From positions 421,663-485,662 of the forward strand of contig NZ_BMRX01000004.1 of assembly GCF_014648855.1 (NCBI RefSeq): DNA of 64,000 bases, written 5' to 3'. Shown piece after piece: positions 58,527-64,000 of the stretch (position 1 is its first letter; every line of letters starts with the position of its first letter). The translations under genes were made by a program, and so were the position numbers. Source of the stretch: Streptomyces parvulus. Lineage in GTDB: Bacteria > Actinomycetota > Actinomycetes > Streptomycetales > Streptomycetaceae. The notes beneath the pieces were generated by a model, which searched no databases, was not told the origin of the DNA, and saw only the letters and a program-made list of their open reading frames with translations.

Positions 58527-59436
58527 CGTCGGCCGGCCGGCCGGCGTCCTGCACCTCGACGAGGTAGCGCCAGGCGTCCGGACGGCTGCCGTCGAGGTCG
58601 GTGAAGCCGTACTCCCGGGCGAGTCCCCCGCTGGAGAGGGAGCGGCCGTTGAACCGGGTGACGTCCGGGTCGGCGGCCAGCGCGGCGACGGCGCGGCCGA
58701 CGTAGCGGGGCGTCTCCGAGATGGCGAAGTGCGGGACGCGGTCGAGGGCGTCGCGCCAGTTCTCCTCGGCCACGCCGAAGTGGTCGAGCATGATCTCCGA
58801 GCGCAGCCAGCCCGGGGTCAGCGCCACGGCCGTCGCGCCGTGCGGTGCGAGTTCGTGGCCGAGGGCGAAGGCCATCCGCAGGACGGAGGTCTTGGCCAGG
58901 TCGTAGAAGAAGGAGTTGCGGTAGTTCTCGCGGTTGTACTCGTCGGTGCCGTCGGTGACCTCGACGACCAGTCCGCCGGACCCGCGCAGCAGCAGCGGCA
59001 GGGCGTGATGGCTGGTGATCGCGTGCGTCTCGACGGCGAGGCGCAGCAGCCGCAGTCCTTTGTCGAGGTCGTGCTCCCACACGGGGCTGTCCCACTCGAA
59101 GAGGTTCTCGCCGCCCCAGATGTCGTTGACCAGGATGTCGAGGCGGCCCTGCTCGCGGGCGACGCGGTCGACGAGCCGGGCGACCTGCTCCGGGTCGAGG
59201 TGGTCGGCGGGGACGGCGACACCGTGGCCGCCGGCCTCGGTGACCAGGTCCGCGGTGTCCTCGATGGTCTCGGGGCGGTCGTACTCCGAGCGCCGGGCGC
59301 GGGTGCTGCGGCCGGTGACGTAGACGGTGGCGCCGGCCGCGCCCAGTTCGACGGCGATGCCGCGTCCGGCGCCGCGGGTGGCTCCCGCGACGAGTGCGAC
59401 CCTGCCCGCCAGGGGACTCTTCGGTGACTGTGCCAT
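58510..59436 (-). CDS. Short-chain dehydrogenase/reductase
   Basis: A 308-residue SDR, longer than classical ones. Cofactor site VAGATRGAGRGIAVELGAAG (TxGAGRG variant), arginines for NADP in YVTGRSTRARRSEYDRPETI, and catalytic Tyr-x-x-x-Lys in FFYDLAKTSVLRMAFAL. It ends in a 60-residue extension (RSLSSGGLAREYGFTDLDGSRPDAWRYLVEV). ATG preceded by GGGAAGCC. It converges with and overlaps the preceding gene by 17 bp. Substrate unknown. Confidence 0.9.
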   Translation of the reverse strand: MAQSPKSPLAGRVALVAGATRGAGRGIAVELGAAGATVYVTGRSTRARRSEYDRPETIEDTADLVTEAGGHGVAVPADHLDPEQVARLVDRVAREQGRLDILVNDIWGGENLFEWDSPVWEHDLDKGLRLLRLAVETHAITSHHALPLLLRGSGGLVVEVTDGTDEYNRENYRNSFFYDLAKTSVLRMAFALGHELAPHGATAVALTPGWLRSEIMLDHFGVAEENWRDALDRVPHFAISETPRYVGRAVAALAADPDVTRFNGRSLSSGGLAREYGFTDLDGSRPDAWRYLVEVQDAGRPADVTGYR

Positions 59437-59537
59437 GTCCGGCTTCCCGTTCCTCTCCCGCACGAATGCTGTCGGGTCCGAGGGTGCCCGGGAAGCCGGA
59501 CATCTTCTGTCACCTTTTCCGCGTGTCCCGCGCGGGA

Positions 59538-60167
59538 TCAGTGCCCGCGGGCGATCCACTCCTCCAGGTGCGGGGCCTCGGCGCCGATGGTGGTCGGGTC
59601 GCCGTGCCCGGTGCGGACCTCGGTCTCCGGCGGGAGCGCCAGCAGCCGGTCGCGGATCGAGTCGATGATGGTCGGGAAGTCGGAGTAGGACCGGCCGGTG
59701 GCGCCGGGCCCGCCCTGGAAGAGGGTGTCCCCGGTGAAGACGGTGCCGAGGCCCGGGTCGTACAGGCAGACCGCGCCCGGGGCGTGCCCGGGGGTGTGCA
59801 GGACGGTCAGGTCGGCGCCGGCGGCCTCGATGACCTGGCCGTCGTTCAGCCAGGCGTCGGGGTCCCGGTCGGGGTGGGTCTGGCGCCACAGCGGCAGGTC
59901 GTCGCGGTGCAGCCAGATGGTGGCGCCGGTGCGGTCGGCCAGGGCGGGCGCCGCGCCCACGTGGTCGTTGTGGCCGTGGGTGCAGACGATGGCGGTCAGG
60001 CGCCGGTCGCCGACGGCATCGGCGATGGCGTCGGCGTCGTGGGCGGCGTCGATGACGACGACCTCGTGGTCGTCGCCGACCAGCCAGACGTTGTTGTCGA
60101 CGTCCCAGCTGCCGCCGTCGAGCCTGAACTGGCCGGAGGTGACGAGGCGTTCGATGCGGGCGGCCAT
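59538..60167 (-). CDS. Metallo-beta-lactamase-fold hydrolase, partner of the mycothiol dehydrogenase
   Basis: A 209-residue enzyme with the zinc motif CTHGHNDHVGAAPAL (H-x-H-x-D-H), then LHTPGHAPGAVCLYD (third His) and FTGDTLFQGGPGATGRSYSDF (metal-bridging Asp), similar to glyoxalase II. The ATG overlaps the dehydrogenase stop (TGATG), so the two are coupled. In mycothiol-producing actinomycetes this pair is standard: the dehydrogenase makes S-formylmycothiol and this enzyme should hydrolyse it or a related thioester to formate and free thiol. That activity is inferred from context and family. Confidence 0.85.
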   Translation of the reverse strand: MAARIERLVTSGQFRLDGGSWDVDNNVWLVGDDHEVVVIDAAHDADAIADAVGDRRLTAIVCTHGHNDHVGAAPALADRTGATIWLHRDDLPLWRQTHPDRDPDAWLNDGQVIEAAGADLTVLHTPGHAPGAVCLYDPGLGTVFTGDTLFQGGPGATGRSYSDFPTIIDSIRDRLLALPPETEVRTGHGDPTTIGAEAPHLEEWIARGH

Positions 60168-61255
60168 CACAGCACCACCACCGAGCGGAGCACGTCACCG
60201 GCGTGCATGCGGTCGAAGGCCTGCTCCACCTCGTCGAGCCGGATGGTCTCGGTGACGAACTTGTCGAGCGGGAGGCGGCCCTGGAGGTGCAGGTCGACGA
60301 GCATCGGGAAGTCCCGGGAGGGCAGGCAGTCGCCGTACCAGGAGGACTTCAGCGAGCCGCCGCGCCCGAAGACGTCCAGCAGCGGCAGTTCGAGCTTCAT
60401 CTCGGGCGTCGGTACGCCGACCAGGACGACGGTGCCGGCCAGGTCGCGGGCGTAGAAGGCCTGCCGGTAGGTCTCCGGGCGGCCGACCGCCTCGATGACG
60501 ACGTCGGCGCCGAAGCCGCCGGTCAGTTCGCGGACGGCCTCGACGGGGTCGGTCTCGCGGGAGTTGACGGTGTGGGTGGCGCCCATGGAGCGGGCGGTCT
60601 CCAGCTTGCGGTCGTCGATGTCCACGGCGATCACCTTGGCCGCCCCGGCGAGGTGGGAACCGGCGATGGCCGCGTCGCCGACGCCGCCGCAGCCGATGAC
60701 GGCGACGCTGTCGCCGCGGCCGACGTTCCCGGTGTTGATGGCGGCGCCGATGCCGGCCATCACCCCGCAGCCCAGCAGGCCCGCCACCTGCGGGGAGACG
60801 GAGGGGTCGACCTTGGTGCACTGTCCGGCGGCGACCAGGGTCTTCTCGGCGAAGGCGCCGATGCCGAGGGCCGGGGACAGCTCCTGGCCGGTCGAGGCGA
60901 GGGTCATCCTCTGCTCGGCGTTGTGGGTGTCGAAGCAGTACCAGGGGCGGCCGCGCAGACAGGCCCGGCAGGTCCCGCACACGGCACGCCAGTTGAGGAC
61001 CACGAAGTCGCCGGGGGCGACGTCGGTGACGCCCGCGCCGACCGACTCCACGACACCGGCGGCCTCGTGGCCGAGCAGGAAGGGGTAGTCGTCGCTGATG
61101 CCGCCCTGCTTGTAGTGCAGGTCGGTGTGGCACACCCCGCAGGCCTGGACCTTGACGACGGCCTCGCCCGGGCCGGGATCGGGCACGACGATGGTCTCGA
61201 TCCGCACGGGCTCGTCCTTGCCCGGTGCGATCACGCCGCGTACTTCCTGCGCCAT
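60167..61255 (-). CDS. S-(hydroxymethyl)mycothiol dehydrogenase
   Basis: A 362-residue zinc-dependent medium-chain dehydrogenase that oxidises the adduct of formaldehyde and mycothiol with NAD. Catalytic zinc residues lie in [13 protein letters not shown] and [13 protein letters not shown]. Structural zinc is bound by [17 protein letters not shown]. The cofactor site is [40 protein letters not shown] and the ending match the mycothiol-dependent class (TIGR03451, formerly class III-like AdhE2/MscR). The start is preceded by GGAAAGGGTC. It is coupled to the metallo-beta-lactamase-fold gene by the overlapping TGATG. Confidence 0.92.
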   Translation of the reverse strand: MAQEVRGVIAPGKDEPVRIETIVVPDPGPGEAVVKVQACGVCHTDLHYKQGGISDDYPFLLGHEAAGVVESVGAGVTDVAPGDFVVLNWRAVCGTCRACLRGRPWYCFDTHNAEQRMTLASTGQELSPALGIGAFAEKTLVAAGQCTKVDPSVSPQVAGLLGCGVMAGIGAAINTGNVGRGDSVAVIGCGGVGDAAIAGSHLAGAAKVIAVDIDDRKLETARSMGATHTVNSRETDPVEAVRELTGGFGADVVIEAVGRPETYRQAFYARDLAGTVVLVGVPTPEMKLELPLLDVFGRGGSLKSSWYGDCLPSRDFPMLVDLHLQGRLPLDKFVTETIRLDEVEQAFDRMHAGDVLRSVVVL

Positions 61256-61394
61256 GCTTGTGACCCTTTCCTCGGCCGTTCAGCGTCACCCCGACCCTAC
61301 GCGCAACGGATCGGCGCGGGGCCCGCGACGGTGCGGCGGGTTCACGGCCGGGTTCGCGGCGGCCGGCGGGCGGGCTCGCCGGCCGTGCGGGAGG

Positions 61395-61679
61395 TCAGCC
61401 CAGGGCGGGGACGGCGCCGAAGAGCGGCGAGACCAGGCCGGTGACCTGCTGGAGCTGGTCGAGGTCGTCGAGGCGGTTCAACTGCTGGGAGGGAAGCGGC
61501 ATCCGGGCGCGGTCCTCTGCGGGCATGTCGCCCACCGCGAGCGAGTCGAGGGTGTCGGTCACGCTCAGCTTCTCGGTGCCCAGCGGGCCCGCGCTCGCCG
61601 CGCTCGCCATCGGGGCGGCGAGTGCGGTGACACCGGCGGCGAGCCCGACAACGGCGGCGATACGTCGTGTGGAGATCAT
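61395..61679 (-). CDS. Small secreted protein of unknown function
   Basis: A 94-residue exported protein. Signal peptide residues 1-28 (MISTRRIAAVVGLAAGVTALAAPMASAA). The mature 66 residues are polar with repeated Leu/Asp and close with SQQLNRLDDLDQLQQVTGLVSPLFGAVPALG, an amphipathic helix followed by a hydrophobic end. There are no cysteines or aromatic clusters, so it is neither a chaplin nor a rodlin. It resembles the many small secreted helical proteins of Streptomyces with unknown roles. It lies alone, divergent from the NTF2-like gene. Confidence 0.7.
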   Translation of the reverse strand: MISTRRIAAVVGLAAGVTALAAPMASAASAGPLGTEKLSVTDTLDSLAVGDMPAEDRARMPLPSQQLNRLDDLDQLQQVTGLVSPLFGAVPALG

Positions 61680-61852
61680 GCCGTGCGCAACGCCGCCGGG
61701 CCGTGGGCGGACACGGGCGGCCCATCGGGCTCACCCGTCAGGAGCAGTGCCGCGACCGCGATTGCCCCGGGGGCGCGGAAGGAGGAAGCTCGAAGGAGAG
61801 GGCCGCGACGGCCCGTTCCCCCTTCGGGCCCCGCCCCTCGAAGGAGGTCGTC

Positions 61853-62218
61853 ATGAGTACCACGGCAGGCCGGGGCTTCGACGCCGAGGCGCTGCGCCGG
61901 GGCATCGAGGGAGACACGGCGGCACCCCTCCTGTCGCTCTACGCGCGCGACGCCCGGGTCCGCATCGTCGACCGGTACGACCAGCCCAGCCACCCCAAGG
62001 TCCTGCACGGCCGGCAGGAGATCGCCGAGATGCTCGACGACGTCTACAGCCGGGACATGACCCACCGGATGGAGCGCTGTGTGGTGCAGGGCGATCACGT
62101 CGCGTTCACCGAGGAGTGCACCTATCCGGACGGCGTCCGGGTCCTCGCCGAGTCGATGATGTCGCTGCGGGACGGCGAGATCGTGGAGCAGACCACCGTC
62201 CAGGCGTGGGACGAGTAG
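61853..62218 (+). CDS. SnoaL/NTF2-like protein
   Basis: A 121-residue protein with an ideal ribosome site, AAGGAGG, seven bases before the ATG. DAEALRRGIEGDTAAPLLSLYARDARVRIVDRYDQPSHPKVLHGRQEIAEMLDDVYSRDMTHRM and the strands VQGDHVAFTEECTYPDGVRVLAESMMSLRDGEIVEQTTVQAW match the cone-shaped NTF2/SnoaL fold. Such proteins are polyketide cyclases, isomerases or ligand-binding proteins; the deep-pocket residues cannot be judged from sequence alone. The gene is isolated, so there is no pathway context. Confidence 0.83.
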   Translation: MSTTAGRGFDAEALRRGIEGDTAAPLLSLYARDARVRIVDRYDQPSHPKVLHGRQEIAEMLDDVYSRDMTHRMERCVVQGDHVAFTEECTYPDGVRVLAESMMSLRDGEIVEQTTVQAWDE

Positions 62219-62233
62219 CCCGGGGCGCCGCGG

Positions 62234-63241
62234 TCACCGGCTCCAGGCGCTGTACTCCATGACGTCGCCCGCCCGCACGCCGTACTCCGGCCGGTCCTCG
62301 CTGAAAGTGGTCTCCATGCCGAGGACGGCGCCGGTGACCGGGTCCAGGATCAGCATGCGGCGCACGCCGGACTCCTCGGACACGTAGGCGTGGCCGGGCC
62401 GGCCGAGGCGGTCCGTGACCCGGCCCGCGGGGCGCAGCCGGCCGTCCTCGGCGAGGAGCCGGGTGAGCGCGGCCGACTCGCGGGCGCCGAGCGTCCAGTG
62501 GTCGAGCAGGAGCGCGGTCGCGTCGAGCAGTTCCGGTGTGCCCGTGACGTCGCCGTGCCGCGCCTCTCCCAGATAGGCGCGCAGTCCTGCCGCGTCGTGC
62601 GGCGGCGGGGACTGGGGCGGGGCGTCGCTCCAGCTCGGGGGGTAGGTCCGGTGACGGAGGACGTGGCCGTCCTCGACCAGGCGGGGCGTGCCGTCCTCGT
62701 CCCCGCCGAGGACCGGGCGTCCCGGGTGGCGCGGGTCGGTCGCCACGACCAGCTCGGTGTGGCGGCCGTCGGCGGTCCAGCGCACGACGCGTTCCTCGGG
62801 GAGCGTGACGGGGGGCTCGTCGTCGGACATGCCGAGGCTCCACGACCGCACGTGCGTGCCCTTGCGCAAGGCGGGCCCGCCGTCGGCCGCGGCCCGTTCG
62901 GCACGGTCGGCGAGCCGGTCCAGCGGCAGGGGCGTGGCGTCGGCGAGCACGGCCAGCGGGCGGGGCGCGGCGAGAGCGGGCGGGGCACCGGTGGAGCCGA
63001 GCAGCAGCGCCGCGACCGTCACGGCGACGACGGCGGAGGCCGCCAGGCCCCAGGCGGCGCGGACGCGGCGGCGGGCGGGCCGGAGGAGCCGGGCCGCGGG
63101 CCGGTGCGGGGCCGTGGACGGGCCGTGCAGCAACTGCTCCAGGTGCTGTTCGGCACGCGCGGGCAGGGGTCCGTCGCCGAGGTGCGGGGCGTCCGCGGGG
63201 ACGGGGTCGGCACGGCGCAGGAGGTCGAGTTCGTCAGCCAT
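62234..63241 (-). CDS. CU044_5270-type membrane protein, probable anti-sigma partner
   Basis: A 335-residue protein with an N-terminal cytoplasmic part (residues 1-60, MADELDLLRRADPVPADAP opening), a membrane helix (about 64-84, AWGLAASAVVAVTVAALLLG) and a large extracellular domain. That domain holds EERVVRWTADGRHTELVVATDPRHPGRP and VSEESGVRRMLILDPVTGAVLGMETTFSED, the strands of CU044_5270-like proteins. It overlaps the ECF sigma gene by 8 bp, the usual coupling of a sigma factor with its membrane-bound regulator. The cytoplasmic part lacks the H-x3-C-x2-C zinc motif, so anti-sigma action is inferred from position only. Confidence 0.8.
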   Translation of the reverse strand: MADELDLLRRADPVPADAPHLGDGPLPARAEQHLEQLLHGPSTAPHRPAARLLRPARRRVRAAWGLAASAVVAVTVAALLLGSTGAPPALAAPRPLAVLADATPLPLDRLADRAERAAADGGPALRKGTHVRSWSLGMSDDEPPVTLPEERVVRWTADGRHTELVVATDPRHPGRPVLGGDEDGTPRLVEDGHVLRHRTYPPSWSDAPPQSPPPHDAAGLRAYLGEARHGDVTGTPELLDATALLLDHWTLGARESAALTRLLAEDGRLRPAGRVTDRLGRPGHAYVSEESGVRRMLILDPVTGAVLGMETTFSEDRPEYGVRAGDVMEYSAWSR

Positions 63242-63818
63242 GGCCGTGCTCCTTCGCGGGGGTGGTGGCCGCGGGGTTCCGGGTCCGCCGGGCGGTGTGC
63301 GGTGCGGTGGCGGCGGGGTGACGCATGCGGTCGATCTCGGCCCGGAGCCGGGCGCGGGCGCGGTGCAGGCGCATGGCGGCGGCCCTGCTGCCGCAGCCGA
63401 GGGCGACGGCGAGTTCGTCCACGCCGAGTTCCTCCCAGGCGGTGAGCCGCAGTACCTCCTGGTCCTTGCCGGAGAGCCTGGCCAGCGCCTCGTGGACCCA
63501 GCCGCCCGGCGGCTCCGCCTCGGGTCCGCTGGTGAGGTGCCGGCCGTGCGCGGCGTGGTCGTTGCCGAGCCGGTCGAGGAGCCGGCGGTGCCGGCCCCGG
63601 CCGCGCACCGCGTTGGACAGGCAGTTGCGTGCCACCCCGTACAGCCAGGGCAGCGGGGTGTGCGGCAGCTCGGCGCGGCGGCGCCAGGCCACCGTGAACA
63701 CCTCCGCCACCACTTCCTCGACCTCGCCGGTGCGCCCGTCCAGCCGTCGCGCCACGTAGCGGCTGACCGCCCAGTAGTGCTCGCGGTAGGCAGCGGCGAA
63801 GATCTCGTCGTTGCTCAT
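63234..63818 (-). CDS. ECF (sigma-70 family) RNA polymerase sigma factor
   Basis: A 194-residue sigma factor; the ATG at 63818 was chosen as the start of the conserved domain. Region 2: FAAAYREHYWAVSRYVARRLDGRTGEVEEVVAEVFTVAWRRRAEL with the following PLPWLYGVARNCLSNAVRGR. Region 4: EALARLSGKDQEVLRLTAWEELGVDELAVALGCGSRAAAMRLHRARARLRAEI. A basic, proline-rich tail of 30 residues ends it. It overlaps the CU044_5270-type gene, which probably controls it. The promoter region is shared with the divergent cytochrome oxidase gene. Confidence 0.92.
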   Translation of the reverse strand: MSNDEIFAAAYREHYWAVSRYVARRLDGRTGEVEEVVAEVFTVAWRRRAELPHTPLPWLYGVARNCLSNAVRGRGRHRRLLDRLGNDHAAHGRHLTSGPEAEPPGGWVHEALARLSGKDQEVLRLTAWEELGVDELAVALGCGSRAAAMRLHRARARLRAEIDRMRHPAATAPHTARRTRNPAATTPAKEHGHG

Positions 63819-63923
63819 GTCGTGTTCGTGTCCGGCACCCTCGTGATCGTCACAGGAGATCGCGTGACGCTCGTCTCGTCGTACGAGTGTGACGTCCGCG
63901 CGGGACACGGACACAGGCGGGGC

Positions 63924-64000
63924 GTGAGGAACCTCAAGAGCATCAAGTGGCTGACGACCACGGACCACAAGACGATCGGCACGCTGTATCTGGTGACGTC
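63924..64000 (+). CDS. ctaD: Cytochrome c oxidase subunit I (3' truncated by the window)
   Basis: Only the first 25 codons are present: after a GTG they read RNLKSIKWLTTTDHKTIGT, then LYLVT. TTTDHKTIGTLYL is the invariant N-terminus of actinobacterial cytochrome aa3 oxidase subunit I, leading into the first membrane helix. Streptomyces genomes have a main ctaD within the ctaCDFE cluster and often a second copy elsewhere; because no ctaC gene lies upstream here, this may be the extra paralogue. The divergent sigma gene starts about 105 bp away. Everything beyond the first helix is outside the window. Confidence 0.8.
   Translation, partial: MRNLKSIKWLTTTDHKTIGTLYLVT

Noticed and set aside
61395..61679. 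Chaplin or rodlin assignment for the small secreted protein
   Set aside because: There is no chaplin domain, no Cys pair and no rodlin-like repeat in the mature part.
1..64000. tRNA, rRNA, insertion sequence or prophage
   Set aside because: I looked for transposase and integrase motifs, terminal inverted repeats and tRNA-like cloverleaves and found none that I could support by reading.

Overview
High-GC DNA with GTG starts, Tat and Sec secretion signals, DUF397/XRE, DUF5133, DUF5709, roadblock and SpoIIE-type phosphatase genes, and a mycothiol-dependent formaldehyde pathway. Together these point to the chromosome of a Streptomyces (Actinomycetota), probably part of a chromosome arm rich in regulators, secreted enzymes and stress proteins. 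I see no rRNA, tRNA, CRISPR array, phage or insertion sequence.

Layout. 1-9.0 kb: truncated sensor phosphatase, secreted GH46 chitosanase with a candidate operator, CsbD stress protein with a sigma-B-like promoter, MFS exporter divergent from an FprA-type ferredoxin-NADP reductase with a candidate iron box, then a four-gene minus-strand operon of three roadblock/LC7-type proteins and one DUF4388-like protein. 9.4-18.6 kb: BrkB-like membrane protein, SDR, a three-subunit molybdenum hydroxylase (2Fe-2S, FAD/4Fe-4S, Mo-cofactor), a membrane protein with helical repeats, DUF1232 protein. 18.7-19.9 kb: a minimal ATP-grasp RiPP locus (63-aa precursor plus ATP-grasp maturase). 19.9-25 kb: small conserved proteins and an ATP-binding/DUF397/XRE-DUF5753 set, plus a Methyltransf_19 enzyme. 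25-30 kb: complete branched-chain-amino-acid-type ABC operon (two ATPases, two permeases, lipoprotein). 30-34.5 kb: two large regulators (PucR-like, LAL-LuxR) and a 30-bp tandem repeat. 34.7-44.4 kb: secreted polyester-hydrolase/cutinase homologue, Gfo/Idh/MocA oxidoreductase, GNAT protein, membrane SpoIIE phosphatase, MMPL transporter, GT-C membrane protein. 44.6-49.7 kb: GH65 disaccharide phosphorylase with its phosphoglucomutase-like HAD partner, a P-loop kinase and an RpiR regulator. 50-54.4 kb: ATP-grasp protein divergent from a TetR regulator with repeated palindromic sites, DUF35 protein, F420 enzyme, MalY/PatB aminotransferase. 54.5-61.3 kb: membrane-anchored trypsin-like protease, L,D-transpeptidase, two SDRs, and mycothiol-dependent formaldehyde dehydrogenase with a metallo-beta-lactamase-fold partner. 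61.4-64 kb: small secreted protein, NTF2-like protein, ECF sigma factor with a membrane CU044_5270-type protein, and the first codons of a cytochrome c oxidase subunit I gene.

The most distinctive items are the two-gene ATP-grasp RiPP locus, the kinase-less and GTPase-less roadblock operon, the polyester hydrolase with all its hallmark residues, and several long perfect palindromes at regulator promoters. Convergent gene pairs are regularly separated by strong stem-loops, which are listed as terminators. All functions are inferred by reading motifs; no database search was run.
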